Of a stretch of DNA of 64,000 nucleotides, positions 16,632 through 25,038 are shown piece after piece. The notes under the pieces are model-generated. The model did no database searches. It had not been told where the DNA came from and saw only the letters and a program-made list of their open reading frames with translations. The stretch is from Paenibacillus antri. Lineage in GTDB: Bacteria > Bacillota > Bacilli > Paenibacillales > YIM-B00363. The translations under genes and the position numbers were made by a program. The stretch spans positions 62,001 to 126,000 of the forward strand of contig NZ_VCIW01000004.1 of NCBI RefSeq assembly GCF_005765165.1, read 5' to 3'. Every line of letters begins with the position of its first letter. Positions within the stretch are counted from its first letter, which is position 1.

Positions 16632-18344
16632 ATGAAAAGCAAAAAAGCATGGCTTCATGTATTGCTCGCGGTGTGTCTCGTCCTGATCATTACAGCATGT
16701 TCCGGAGGCGGCGGAGGGGGGGCGGCCGAACCGTCGGAGCCGTCCGGGACCGTCGAACCGTCCGGGCAGGCGGAGACGCCCGCGGTCGAGGAGCCGAAGA
16801 CGCTCGAGCCGATCGAGTACACGTTCGGCGCGAGCGACAGCAAAGCGCAGTGGGGCGGACCGATCAATCAGGTCATGGAGGAAAAGACGGGCGTGTCGCT
16901 CAAGTACGAAAACATCGTCGGCGACCAATTCCAGAAATGGGATTTATGGCTCGCCTCCGGGGACTATCCGGACATCGTCCGTCTCGACGCCGAGTACGTC
17001 AGCAAATACCGGGATGCGGGAGCGATCATTCCGCTCAACGACTTAATCGACCGGCATGGACCGAACATTAAAGCGAAGTGGGGAGACAATCTGGATATGC
17101 TCCGCCACCCCGACGGCAATATCTATTCCTTATACTCGGTGAATCTCGCCGAAGAAGCCCCGGCGGATTCCGCGGCGCAATTCGTGGTCCAGTACGCCGT
17201 CTTGGAGGAAGCGGGCTTCCCGCAAATCAAGACGTTGGACCAATTGTACGCGCTTATTAAAGACTACGCCGCGAAGCACCCGGAGATCGACGGCAACCCG
17301 ACGATCGGGTTCAGCGCCGCCGCGGATTCGTGGACGATGAAGATCTTCTTCAACAACGCATCGGTGTACGCGAACGGACTTCCGGACCACGGCAATTTCG
17401 TAATCGACGAGAACAATCAAGTGAAATGGAATTTTACGTCCGACAACGCCGTCCAATATTATAAATTCCTCAACACGCTTTACAACGAAAAGTTACTGGA
17501 TAAAGAATCGTTCACGTTGACCGACCAAGCGCTCCAAGCGAAGATGGCGCAAGGACGCGTGCTCGCCGCTTACGCGCCGAGCTGGTTCGTCAGCGGTCCG
17601 CAAGCGACGCTTCGCGCGGCAGGCAATCTCGACCGCCAATACGCGCATCTTCCGATTTATATGAACGAGAACGTCGTCGACCGCAGCAACGCGATGACGG
17701 CCGCGAACGGCGGCACGGCGGAGTGGGTCATTACGGAACAGGCGAAAAACCCGGAGCGCATCATTCAATTCATCGACTTCCTGTTCTCCGACGAAGGCCA
17801 AATCTTGACGCAATGGGGCATCGAGGGCGTTCATTACGACGTCGTGAACGGCAAGCGTCAACAGCGCCAAGATTGGATCGACAAGAAGACGGCCGATCCG
17901 GATCTGCAATACAAGGAAGGGATGCAAGCCGAAGCTACCGGCGGTCCGACGAGTTGGTTCGGCGTCGGACACGGCGCGCTGCTGGGCGACGGCGATCTTG
18001 CGACGCCGGTCACGCCGGAATCCGTGCGCAAAAACTACGACGAGAAGACGCTCGAGGTGTTGGATGCATACGGGATCCAGACGTGGGCGGACCTGCTTCC
18101 TCCGGTCACGAAGGTGAAGGGATATTTGTGGCAGCTTCAGCCGCCGTCCGACGACGAGTTCAAGCGTATGGATCAACAGCTCGAGGACTTGTTCCGCAAG
18201 GCGATCCCGAGCATCGTCATGTCGAAGGACGCCGCGGACTTCGACGCGCAAGTCGCCTCGTTCCGCGACGAAGCGGCGAAGATCGGCCTCGACAAGTACG
18301 AAGCCGCGTTTAATAAGATATGGAACGATTTCATCAACAAATAA
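16632..18344 (+). CDS. Sugar ABC transporter substrate-binding lipoprotein, LplA-like
   Basis: This 570-residue extracellular solute-binding protein has a signal peptide ending in the lipobox ITAC, with the lipidated cysteine at C23, followed by a Gly/Pro/Glu-rich linker. The large size and segments such as WDLWLASGDYPDIVRLD and TPAAYAPSW-like turns fit the 500-570 residue LplA class that binds oligosaccharides. I prefer the ATG at 16632 because GAGGGG lies nine bases before it; the ATG two codons upstream would have only three. It delivers sugar to the two permeases encoded before it. Confidence 0.92.
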   Translation: MKSKKAWLHVLLAVCLVLIITACSGGGGGGAAEPSEPSGTVEPSGQAETPAVEEPKTLEPIEYTFGASDSKAQWGGPINQVMEEKTGVSLKYENIVGDQFQKWDLWLASGDYPDIVRLDAEYVSKYRDAGAIIPLNDLIDRHGPNIKAKWGDNLDMLRHPDGNIYSLYSVNLAEEAPADSAAQFVVQYAVLEEAGFPQIKTLDQLYALIKDYAAKHPEIDGNPTIGFSAAADSWTMKIFFNNASVYANGLPDHGNFVIDENNQVKWNFTSDNAVQYYKFLNTLYNEKLLDKESFTLTDQALQAKMAQGRVLAAYAPSWFVSGPQATLRAAGNLDRQYAHLPIYMNENVVDRSNAMTAANGGTAEWVITEQAKNPERIIQFIDFLFSDEGQILTQWGIEGVHYDVVNGKRQQRQDWIDKKTADPDLQYKEGMQAEATGGPTSWFGVGHGALLGDGDLATPVTPESVRKNYDEKTLEVLDAYGIQTWADLLPPVTKVKGYLWQLQPPSDDEFKRMDQQLEDLFRKAIPSIVMSKDAADFDAQVASFRDEAAKIGLDKYEAAFNKIWNDFINK

Positions 18345-18362
18345 ACGATATCGTTGGGACGC

Positions 18363-18388
18363 ATCCTCGACCGTTCGCGGTCGGGGAT
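18363..18388 (+). other. Hairpin between binding-protein and GH42 genes
   Basis: ATCCTCGACCG pairs with CGGTCGGGGAT around a TTCG loop (11 bp with one T-G pair). No T tract follows, so it is probably an attenuating or 3'-stabilising stem that limits read-through into the hydrolase gene. Confidence 0.55.
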
Positions 18389-18415
18389 CGTCTCGCCTTA
18401 AGGGAGCGAGAGGGC

Positions 18416-20419
18416 ATGTATTTCGGGGCGTGTTATTATCCGGAGCAATGGCCGGAGGAGCGATGGGCGACCGACGCGAAGCTGATGCGGGAAGCCGGCT
18501 TCAACGTCGTCCGGATCGGGGAATTCGCGTGGAACGACTTCGAGCCGAGGGAAGGCGCGTTCGACTTCGATTGGTTGGACCGCTGCCTCGCGCTGCTTGC
18601 GAACGAAGGGATTCGCGTCATTCTCGGGACGCCGACCGCGAGTCCGCCGAAGTGGATCATGGATCGGCACCCCGAGCTGTATAAACGGGACATGTACGGC
18701 CATGTGCGGGGCTTCGGGACGCGGATGCATTATTGCTTCAACGGAACCGAGTATTTGCCTTACGTCCGTCGCGTCGTGGGCGCGATGGCGGCGAGGTACA
18801 AGGATCATCCGTCCGTCGTCGGCTGGCAAATCGATAACGAGTTCGGCTGCTCCGACACGACGTGGTGTTATTGCGATCGCTGCAAGGTCGCGTTCCAGCG
18901 CTGGCTGCGCTCGAAATACGGTACGATCGAAGCGGTGAACGAGGCCTGGGGAACCGTCGTTTGGAACAATCGGTACGCCTCGTTCGAGGAGATCGAGACG
19001 CCGAAGCTTACCGTATACCAGCTTCATAACCCGGGTCTGCAGCTGGATTTCCGCCGGTTTTCCTCCGACGCCGTCCGCGATTTCATGAACGTACAGGTCG
19101 AACTGCTTCGGGCCGCGGCGCCGGGGCAGCCGATCACGCACAACATGATGGGCACGTTCAACGAGATCGATTACTACAAGATGTCGGAGACGCTCGACGT
19201 GGCGGGGCTCGACTTGTATCCGAACTTCCCGCATAACGAGCCGATCAATCCTTATACGCCCGCCTTGTTCCACGACGCGACGCGCGGCTTCAAGCATGCC
19301 AATTATTGGGTGCTGGAGCATCAAAGCGGCACCCCCGGCGGCAATATTCTGAAGGAGACGCCGAAGCCCGGGGAGCTTCGCCGCTGGACGTACCAGTCGA
19401 TCGCGCGCGGCGCCGATGCGGTCGTCTATTTCCGGTGGCGAACGGCGACGTTCGGGGCGGAGGAATATTGGCACGGCATTCTGCAGCATAGCGGCGTCCC
19501 GGGTCGCAAGTTCGAAGAGGTTCGCCGCATCGGCGAGGAGGTCGCGAGGCTTGCTCCCCATCTGGAAGGGACGACGGTCCGAAACGACGTCGCGATCGTC
19601 CGATCGTTCGACAACGATTGGGCGTTCGCGATTCAGCCGCACGCGCCGGGTTACGAATATTTGCGCCAGGTGCGCAATTACCATCGGTATTTCGTCGAAT
19701 GCGGCGCCGGGGTCGACGTCGTGTCCCCTGACGCGGACTTCGGCGCGTACCGCGTCGTCATCCTGCCGAACCTCGCGATCGTCGACGACGCGCTCGTCGG
19801 CAAGATTTCTCGGTTCGTCGAAGCGGGCGGCGCGGCGGTGCTCGACTTCCGCGCGGGCTCGAAGCAACCGGACAACCGGATGCGCGCCGAGGTGCTCCCC
19901 GGCCCGTTCAAGCCGCTGCTCGGCATCGCCATCGACGACTACGGCATCATCCCGCTCGATCGGAAGCAGCGCGTCGCGTTCGAAGGCGACGGGACCGAAT
20001 GCGAAGCGAGCGTCTGGTACGACGTGATCGAGCCGAACGACGCCGAGACGGTCGCCTCGTTCGCGAGCGATTACTTCGCCGGGGCGCCGGCGATCACGCG
20101 CCGCCGTCATGGCCGCGGCCTTGCGTATTACGTCGGTACGGAGCTGGATCGCGCGGGCGTGCGCAAGCTGCTCGACGCGGTTCTGACCGCGCAAGGCGCG
20201 ACACCGGATTGGACGGTCGATCATCCCGAAGTGGAGGTGTCCGTAAGATCCGACGGGGGTCGTCGCGTGACGTTCGCGATCAATCACGCGAGCGTCCCCG
20301 TGCCGATCCGCCCGCCGGCGGGCAGCGTCGACCTGCTCGCGGCCGAACCGGGAGCGGCGTGTCCGGAGGAGGAGCTGCTGCAGCCGAACGACGTGTTCGT
20401 ATTCCTGCAAGAAGATTAA
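18416..20419 (+). CDS. GH42-family beta-galactosidase
   Basis: This 667-residue enzyme hydrolyses terminal beta-D-galactosides. The acid/base E142 sits in WQIDNEFGC and the nucleophile E301 in WVLEHQSG. C107, C151, C153 and C156 form the zinc-binding cluster known in GH42 enzymes. A TIM barrel (about 1-380) is followed by the trimerisation domain (about 390-590) and a small beta-domain, the normal GH42 layout and length. There is no signal peptide. The ATG at 18416 is preceded by GGGAGCGAGAGGG and begins at the conserved FGACYYPEQW. It should act on the sugar brought in by the transporter encoded upstream. Confidence 0.95.
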   Translation: MYFGACYYPEQWPEERWATDAKLMREAGFNVVRIGEFAWNDFEPREGAFDFDWLDRCLALLANEGIRVILGTPTASPPKWIMDRHPELYKRDMYGHVRGFGTRMHYCFNGTEYLPYVRRVVGAMAARYKDHPSVVGWQIDNEFGCSDTTWCYCDRCKVAFQRWLRSKYGTIEAVNEAWGTVVWNNRYASFEEIETPKLTVYQLHNPGLQLDFRRFSSDAVRDFMNVQVELLRAAAPGQPITHNMMGTFNEIDYYKMSETLDVAGLDLYPNFPHNEPINPYTPALFHDATRGFKHANYWVLEHQSGTPGGNILKETPKPGELRRWTYQSIARGADAVVYFRWRTATFGAEEYWHGILQHSGVPGRKFEEVRRIGEEVARLAPHLEGTTVRNDVAIVRSFDNDWAFAIQPHAPGYEYLRQVRNYHRYFVECGAGVDVVSPDADFGAYRVVILPNLAIVDDALVGKISRFVEAGGAAVLDFRAGSKQPDNRMRAEVLPGPFKPLLGIAIDDYGIIPLDRKQRVAFEGDGTECEASVWYDVIEPNDAETVASFASDYFAGAPAITRRRHGRGLAYYVGTELDRAGVRKLLDAVLTAQGATPDWTVDHPEVEVSVRSDGGRRVTFAINHASVPVPIRPPAGSVDLLAAEPGAACPEEELLQPNDVFVFLQED

Positions 20420-20427
20420 TGATTCAT

Positions 20428-20458
20428 GGTAGGCGCTTCCAACGACCCATGATAAAAT
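20428..20458 (+). promoter_or_regulatory. Probable promoter with GCGCTT operator-like site
   Basis: A site GGTAGGCGCTTCCA (20428-20441) shares the GCGCTT core and right half with the operator at 14624, and a -10-like TAAAAT lies at 20453-20458. A -35 box is not clear. The repeat of the same core suggests that this gene and the transport operon answer to the same repressor. Confidence 0.4.
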
Positions 20459-20492
20459 ACGAGGGGATGTACAAATTGGCGATGGAGGCGGT

Positions 20493-21266
20493 ATGGACAT
20501 GAAGTTGGCGGCGCAGTTATACACGGTTCGGGATTTCTTGAAGACGCCGGAGGACATTGCGGAGAGCCTACGCAAAATTAAAGCGATCGGGTATAACGCG
20601 GTGCAAGCGTCCGGCGTCGGTCCGATCGACGACGCGTCGTTCCGGCGTCTCGCCGACGAAGCGGGCGTGACGATCTGCGCGACGCACGTCGGGTTCGACG
20701 CGCTGAAGAACCGTCCGGAAGACGTGATCGCGCAGCACAAGCTGTGGGATTGCAAATACGTCGGTTTGGGCGGACTCCCGGTCGAAAACCGCGCGGATCG
20801 CGCCGGGTACGCTTCGTTCGCGGAGACGGCGACCGAGATCGGACGAAGGATGAACGAAGCCGGACTGAAGTTCATCTATCACAACCACGACTTCGAATTC
20901 GCCAAGTACGAGGGCAAGACGGGGATGGACATTCTATTCGAGGAATCGGATCCGAACGTCGTGGACTTCGAGCTTGACGTCTACTGGGTGCAGGCGGGCG
21001 GCGGCGACCCGGTCGAATGGATTCGCAAGGCGGAGGGCCGGATGAAGGTCGTACACTTCAAGGACATGATCGTGACGCCGAGCCGCGAGCAGCGCTTCGC
21101 CGAGGTCGGCGAAGGCAACATGAATTTCAAGGGCATCCTGCAGGCGTGCCTGGACATCGGCGTCGAGTGGGCGGCGGTGGAGCAGGACAACTGCTATGGC
21201 CGCGATCCGTTCGAGAGTCTCGCGATCAGCTTCCGCAATTTACGGGAGCTCGGCGCGGAAGCATAG
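20493..21266 (+). CDS. Sugar phosphate isomerase/epimerase (xylose-isomerase-like TIM barrel)
   Basis: This 257-residue protein has the AP endonuclease 2 / xylose-isomerase-like TIM-barrel fold. Metal-site segments are visible: YHNHDFEF near residue 130, FELDVYWVQAGG near 158 and VVHFKDM near 183, with the final glutamate in AVEQDNC near 232. Proteins of this class isomerise or epimerise sugars and keto-inositols. Two ATG codons are possible, at 20493 (4 bases after GGAGG) and 20499 (10 bases after); both give the same mature fold. It stands after the GH42 gene behind its own likely promoter and probably processes the released monosaccharide. Confidence 0.88.
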   Translation: MDMKLAAQLYTVRDFLKTPEDIAESLRKIKAIGYNAVQASGVGPIDDASFRRLADEAGVTICATHVGFDALKNRPEDVIAQHKLWDCKYVGLGGLPVENRADRAGYASFAETATEIGRRMNEAGLKFIYHNHDFEFAKYEGKTGMDILFEESDPNVVDFELDVYWVQAGGGDPVEWIRKAEGRMKVVHFKDMIVTPSREQRFAEVGEGNMNFKGILQACLDIGVEWAAVEQDNCYGRDPFESLAISFRNLRELGAEA

Positions 21267-21330
21267 GCGGCAACGGAGCCGCGGGTAACGGGGTCGTGAC
21301 CGCGTTCCGAACGATTCGTTACTGAAACCG

Positions 21331-21343
21331 TGACAAGCTGTCA
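21331..21343. promoter_or_regulatory. Short palindrome upstream of the SDR gene
   Basis: TGACA-AGC-TGTCA is a perfect 5-bp inverted repeat 71 bases before the SDR start. A -10-like TATGAT follows at 21367-21372, without a good -35 box. It may be an operator. Confidence 0.35.
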
Positions 21344-21413
21344 TGCGGCTTCGCCCGGTTCCGTCCTATGATGGGGAGGAGTTCATCCGATCCACCATAA
21401 GGAGGCGAATGAT

Positions 21414-22142
21414 GTGAGTCGCGCGGGGCAAGTGGCGCTCGTGACGGGCGGCAACAAGGGCATCGGCTTCGAGATTTGCCGTCGGCTCGGGGAGTTGGGC
21501 GTAACGGTGTTGGTGGGGGCGAGAAGCAGGAACCGAGGCGTCGAAGCGGCGGAACGTCTCGTCCTGGAAGGGGCGAGCGCCGAGTGGGTGCCGCTCGACG
21601 TCGTCGACGCGGTGTCCGTCGAACGGGCCGCGACCGCGATCGAGGACAGATTCGGCAAGCTGGACATTCTCGTGAACAATGCAGGCATCTTCTTGCCGGA
21701 GCCGACGCCCGGCGCGCTGGATGCCGGCACGATGAAGGCGGTATACGAAACGAACGTGTTCGGCGTCCAACGCGTCACTTCGGCGATGCTGCCGCTGCTG
21801 CGGCGTTCGCCTGCCGGCCGCATCGTCAATATGTCCAGCTCGCTCGGGTCGCTCGGCTTGCACGGCGACCCGAGCTTCGAGCTCGGCGGTTTTCTGGCGT
21901 CGGCTTATAACTCTTCGAAAACCGCGGTCAACGCGATGACGGTCATGCTCGCGAAGGAGCTCGCGGGTACTCCGATCAAGGTGAACGCGGCGGACCCCGG
22001 CTATTGCGCGACCGACATGAACGGCCGTTCCGGTCCGCGAACGCCGGCGCAAGGCGCCCGGGCGGCGGTCCGGTTGGCCATGCTGCCGGCGGACGGACCG
22101 ACCGGCCGTCTGTTCGACGAGAAAGGTCCGCTTCCTTGGTAG
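21414..22142 (+). CDS. Short-chain dehydrogenase/reductase
   Basis: This 242-residue classical SDR oxidises or reduces a hydroxyl/carbonyl group with NAD(P). The cofactor loop TGGNKGIG, the NNAG motif near residue 88, the serine of MSSSLGS and the YNSSK catalytic pair near 165 are all present. The insertion of about ten residues between the catalytic serine and tyrosine (LHGDPSFELGGF) resembles the carbonyl-reductase type of SDR. The start is GTG at 21414, eight bases after AAGGAGG; the ATG codons just upstream run into a stop at once. It seems monocistronic and ends at a strong terminator. The substrate is unknown. Confidence 0.92.
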   Translation: MSRAGQVALVTGGNKGIGFEICRRLGELGVTVLVGARSRNRGVEAAERLVLEGASAEWVPLDVVDAVSVERAATAIEDRFGKLDILVNNAGIFLPEPTPGALDAGTMKAVYETNVFGVQRVTSAMLPLLRRSPAGRIVNMSSSLGSLGLHGDPSFELGGFLASAYNSSKTAVNAMTVMLAKELAGTPIKVNAADPGYCATDMNGRSGPRTPAQGARAAVRLAMLPADGPTGRLFDEKGPLPW

Positions 22143-22157
22143 CGTAATACAATGGAG

Positions 22158-22201
22158 AACCTTGCAGCCCCCGGCGACGCCGGCGACTCGCAAGGTTTTT
22201 C
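22158..22201 (+). terminator. Rho-independent terminator after the SDR gene
   Basis: AACCTTGC pairs with GCAAGGTT, enclosing an inner stem CCGGC/GCCGG, and is followed by TTT-C-T. It starts 15 bases after the stop codon. Confidence 0.8.
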
Positions 22202-22323
22202 TGCGTCCGCTCGTTAATGCGCGTCGGAAAATGTCGGTATTTTCGACTACTCACCTCGTCCCCGATTCGATACAATGACATAGAACGATTGGTAATCTAA
22301 ATTCAGTATCGGAGGAATCTTTA

Positions 22324-23238
22324 ATGATCATCGGATCCGGAAATCACCGCTACGACATGAATCCGGCTTGGGCGCAGCTGCCTGAGTCGATTCGGTTCGG
22401 CTATTGCCACGGCATCGTCACCGATTCGGAAGACAACGTATATGTATTCCATACGAACGCGCCGTGCGTCGTGAAGTTCGATCCCGAAGGGCGGTATCTC
22501 GCTTCGTGGGGCGACGAATACGAAGGCGGCGCGCATGGGTTCTACTTGCATGACGAAGGCGGCGAACAGTACTTATACATCACGGATACGGCTCGAGGCT
22601 CGGTCGTCAAGACGACGTTGTCGGGCGAGAAGGTGCTGGAGCTCGGCGCTCCGGATTTGCCGAACGCGTACGACGCGGAACGCAAGTACGTTCCGACCGA
22701 CGTCGCGGTCGCCCCGAACGGCGACATCTACGTCGCCGACGGCTATGGGCAGAACTGGGTTCACCGCTACCGGGCGAACGGGGAATACGTCGGTTCGTTC
22801 GGCGGCACGGGATCGGAGCCGGGGCGGTTCAAGTGCCCCCACGGCATCTCCGTCGACGTGCGCCGGGGCGAGCCGGAGCTCTATGTCGCCGATCGCGGCA
22901 ACCATCGCATCCAAGTGTTAACGCCGGACGGCGAGCCGATTCGGATCATCGACGAAAATATGGATATGCCCTGCAGCTTCTTCTTCCACGGCGACGAGAT
23001 GATCTTCCCGGACCTGCACAGCCGCGTCACGATTTTCGATGCGAACGATACGTTCGTCACGCATCTCGGGGAAGACCAACTCGCTTATAAGCAACAAGGC
23101 TGGCCGAATTTGCCGGAGTCGTACTTCCGAGGCAATCGTTTCAGCTCTCCCCACGGCGTCTGCGCGGATCGGTCGGGCAATATTTACGTGGCGGAGTGGA
23201 CGGTGAACGGAAGAGTGACGAAGCTTACGAAAATGTAG
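22324..23238 (+). CDS. NHL-repeat six-bladed beta-propeller protein
   Basis: This 304-residue protein consists of NHL repeats (YCHGIVTDSEDNVYVF, VPTDVAVAPNGDIYVADG, CPHGISVDVRRGEPELYVAD, SPHGVCADRSGNIYVAEW), enough for a six-bladed propeller like those of peptidyl-alpha-hydroxyglycine lyase. It has no signal peptide, so it is probably cytoplasmic. The repeated histidines at blade starts could bind a metal, as in the lyase, but the reaction is not established. The ATG follows CGGAGGA, and a -10 box TACAAT lies at 22271 without a clear -35 box. It stands alone between two terminator-like structures. Confidence 0.85.
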   Translation: MIIGSGNHRYDMNPAWAQLPESIRFGYCHGIVTDSEDNVYVFHTNAPCVVKFDPEGRYLASWGDEYEGGAHGFYLHDEGGEQYLYITDTARGSVVKTTLSGEKVLELGAPDLPNAYDAERKYVPTDVAVAPNGDIYVADGYGQNWVHRYRANGEYVGSFGGTGSEPGRFKCPHGISVDVRRGEPELYVADRGNHRIQVLTPDGEPIRIIDENMDMPCSFFFHGDEMIFPDLHSRVTIFDANDTFVTHLGEDQLAYKQQGWPNLPESYFRGNRFSSPHGVCADRSGNIYVAEWTVNGRVTKLTKM

Positions 23239-23283
23239 TCGAACGTTCAAGGCCGAGCGAACGTTCCGTTGGCGGGGATAACG

Positions 23284-23299
23284 TGTGACGTCGCTCACA
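23284..23299. promoter_or_regulatory. FNR/CRP-type binding site upstream of the hemerythrin gene
   Basis: TGTGA-CGTCGC-TCACA is a perfect match to the TGTGA-N6-TCACA box used by Bacillus Fnr and other CRP-family regulators. It lies 62 bases before the hemerythrin start, and a weak -10-like TATCGT follows at 23331. The position fits an activator site for oxygen- or nitric-oxide-responsive control. Confidence 0.65.
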
Positions 23300-23361
23300 T
23301 CCGGACGAGCCGCGATGCGGTATCGTAAAGGTATACCCAACCCCAGAGGAGTTGAGCGGAT

Positions 23362-23850
23362 ATGCCTACCCGGTACTCGCTGCTTGTGTTTTCCCGTACG
23401 TTCGAACCGATGGTCGAGGAACACGACGCGCTGAAGAAGCGAATGCGTCGCCTGCAGCACGAGGTACGCGCGGATGCGGCGATCGCGGATCCGATACAAC
23501 TGTTGCGTCGGACGAAGGATGAATTCGTAGACTTCATGCAGGATCTCGCTTCTTATGCCGCATGGGAGGAGCATGCGATCTTCCCGGTCGTCCTGCCGAA
23601 CGCGACGCACGGTCCGAGTACGGTTACCGTCTTGGAGCATAACGTGGAAATTTCGGCGCACTACTTTCGGACGTTCTTGGACATGACGCGGAACGAAGCG
23701 GCGATGGAGCGGGAAGCGCATGCGGCGGAAGCGCTGTCCAACATGGCGTTGACGCTGCAGCATATCGGCAAATATTTCAAGCTGGAAGAGCAGCTCGTCT
23801 TCCCGGTATCCGAGCGGCTTATGGATACGTTAGCCTATAACGCGCAGTAA
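23362..23850 (+). CDS. Hemerythrin-like HHE-domain protein
   Basis: This 162-residue four-helix protein has the residues expected of a di-iron hemerythrin-like site: H21 in EEHDAL, E70-H71 in WEEHAIFP, H93 in LEHN, H134, and E142/E143 in LEEQLVFP. Such proteins bind oxygen, nitric oxide or peroxide, or repair iron-sulphur clusters. The ATG follows GAGGAG. An FNR-type box upstream supports a role at low oxygen or under nitrosative stress. It is a cytoplasmic single-gene unit not obviously linked to the sugar genes around it. Confidence 0.9.
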   Translation: MPTRYSLLVFSRTFEPMVEEHDALKKRMRRLQHEVRADAAIADPIQLLRRTKDEFVDFMQDLASYAAWEEHAIFPVVLPNATHGPSTVTVLEHNVEISAHYFRTFLDMTRNEAAMEREAHAAEALSNMALTLQHIGKYFKLEEQLVFPVSERLMDTLAYNAQ

Positions 23851-23891
23851 TCGTCCATTCGCGGCGACCGGTCGACGAAGGACGGTGCGGC

Positions 23892-23938
23892 ATGACAGAA
23901 ATATGACAAAGTCGATGACAAACCGGCTTGGTTTGTCA
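23892..23938. promoter_or_regulatory. Repeated ATGACA boxes and an inverted repeat before the 53-residue ORF
   Basis: ATGACA occurs at 23892, 23903 and 23915, about one helical turn apart. The last copy is part of a perfect 9-bp inverted repeat, TGACAAACC (23916-23924) with GGTTTGTCA (23930-23938). No T run follows. The arrangement looks like a binding site for a regulator contacting one face of the DNA upstream of the small membrane-protein gene. Confidence 0.45.
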
Positions 23939-24006
23939 CTGGCGCGGCATTCGTTCATCTCTTAGGATAAGGATGTAGCGACTTTCCAAGAAGAGAGGGA
24001 ACGGGA

Positions 24007-24168
24007 ATGCTAACGATGACTCAGCGGAAGCTGGCGTTTTGGGTCGGGACGGCGGCGTTGCTGGCGGCCGGCGCGTTATGGCTGCTGGCGGGGGCCGGCT
24101 CCGGGGCGGAAGCGGGCGAAGAAATCGCGCGGCGCATCATCGTCTACGGACCGAACAGCGAAGCGTAA
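24007..24168 (+). CDS. Small single-span membrane protein, 53 residues
   Basis: This short gene encodes 53 residues: a basic start (TQRKLAF), one hydrophobic helix (about residues 11-30, WVGTAALLAAGALWLLAGA) and a charged C-terminal tail (EEIARRIIVYGPNSEA). GAGAGGGA lies seven bases before the ATG at 24007; a second ATG at 24016 is possible. The Ala/Leu/Gly-rich helix could be a membrane anchor or an uncleaved signal. I know no family for it. It lies downstream of an inverted repeat and is followed by a hairpin, so it may be its own transcription unit. It could be a small regulatory or stress membrane protein, but that is inference. Confidence 0.6.
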   Translation: MLTMTQRKLAFWVGTAALLAAGALWLLAGAGSGAEAGEEIARRIIVYGPNSEA

Positions 24169-24190
24169 CCCGAAGAAATCACGGCCTTCA

Positions 24191-24253
24191 GCCGCATTCG
24201 TTCGCGAATGCGGCCGATTCGCGTTCGTTCCGAGTCGGTGGATTTGATATAAT
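24191..24253 (+). promoter_or_regulatory. Hairpin followed by an extended -10 promoter
   Basis: GCCGCATTCG and CGAATGCGGC form a perfect 10-bp stem with a TTCG loop (24191-24214) after the small gene, without a T tract. Downstream, TGATATAAT at 24245-24253 is an extended -10 element with a consensus TATAAT, the likely promoter of the DUF2277-DUF1992 pair. Confidence 0.6.
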
Positions 24254-24317
24254 ATAAGCCAACGAGAATTTTCGGGCCGCCGCGTTCGCGTCCGTCCCGC
24301 GGGAATGAGGAGAACAT

Positions 24318-24614
24318 ATGTGTCGTAATATCAAGACGTTATTCAACTTCGATCCGCCGGCGACCGAAGAGGAGATCATGGCGGCTTCGCTGCAATTCGT
24401 TCGGAAGGTGAGCGGCTTTAACGAGCCGTCGAAGGCGAACGCCGATGCGTTCCGCGCTGCCGTGGACGAGGTCGCGGCCGCCGCGAGCCGATTGTTGGAC
24501 TCGCTCGTCACGAACGCCGAGCCGCGCAATCGGGACGTCGAACTCGAACGAGCGCGCGCGCGCAACGCCAAGCGCTTCGGCAATCCATCGAGCGGAGGCG
24601 GGAACGATGGTTGA
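24318..24614 (+). CDS. DUF2277 family protein
   Basis: This 98-residue protein begins with MCRNIKTLFNFDPPATEEEI, the signature of DUF2277, a small conserved bacterial family of unknown function. The early Cys-Arg-Asn motif is invariant in that family. The rest is mostly helical, ending in an Arg-rich segment. The ATG follows ATGAGGAG. It overlaps the DUF1992 gene by 8 bases, indicating translational coupling. Confidence 0.88.
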   Translation: MCRNIKTLFNFDPPATEEEIMAASLQFVRKVSGFNEPSKANADAFRAAVDEVAAAASRLLDSLVTNAEPRNRDVELERARARNAKRFGNPSSGGGNDG

Positions 24615-25035
24615 GTCCCCGTCATGGAGCCGGTTGAAGGCGCGGTTGGAGTATGAGGAAGCGAAAGCGCGAATGGATCGCCAGGTGAACGATTGGTTGG
24701 ACGAAGCGGTCCGCGACTTCGAGGCGAAAGGCGGACTGGAGCATGTACAGGGCAAGGGGAAGCCCCTTCGCATCGAGACGGGAGACCCGATCAACGGGGT
24801 GCTGAAGGCCGCGAACGTGAAGCCGCCTTGGCTGGAGCTTCAGCATGAAATCCGCGACGGGCTTCGCGCGTTGAAGCGAGAGTTCGATCAGGAGCCTTCC
24901 GTCGCCGCCCTGCGGGCGCTGGAGGCGATCAACCTGAAGATCTCCCGGTATAACGCGCTCGTTCCGCATTATTCGATGCAGAAGGCGAAGATCGATCCGG
25001 CGACGCTGGACCGCCAATCGGAGTCGTGGGAGTAG
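24607..25035 (+). CDS. DUF1992 (DnaJC28-like conserved domain) protein
   Basis: This 142-residue protein contains the DUF1992 domain found in the DnaJC28 homologues: VNDWLDEAVRDFEAKGGLEH then GKGKPLRIE near residue 50, followed by helical segments (PWLELQHEIRDGL). It has no J-domain. The ATG at 24607 lies inside the end of the DUF2277 gene and follows GGAGGCGGGA; the frame is open further upstream but only as an overlap with that gene. The biochemical role of the family is not known. It is probably cytoplasmic. Confidence 0.85.
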   Translation: MVESPSWSRLKARLEYEEAKARMDRQVNDWLDEAVRDFEAKGGLEHVQGKGKPLRIETGDPINGVLKAANVKPPWLELQHEIRDGLRALKREFDQEPSVAALRALEAINLKISRYNALVPHYSMQKAKIDPATLDRQSESWE

Positions 25036-25038
25036 CGG

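Noticed and set aside
18398-20875. An 825-codon open frame on the minus strand opposite the GH42 gene
   Set aside because: It mirrors the GH42 codons, has no ribosome site or domain motif, and is rich in Arg, Pro and Ala, as expected of antisense frames in GC-rich DNA.
23251-23264. Repeated GAACGTTC palindromes after the NHL gene as a terminator
   Set aside because: No T tract follows and each copy is a short self-palindrome that occurs easily in GC-rich DNA.
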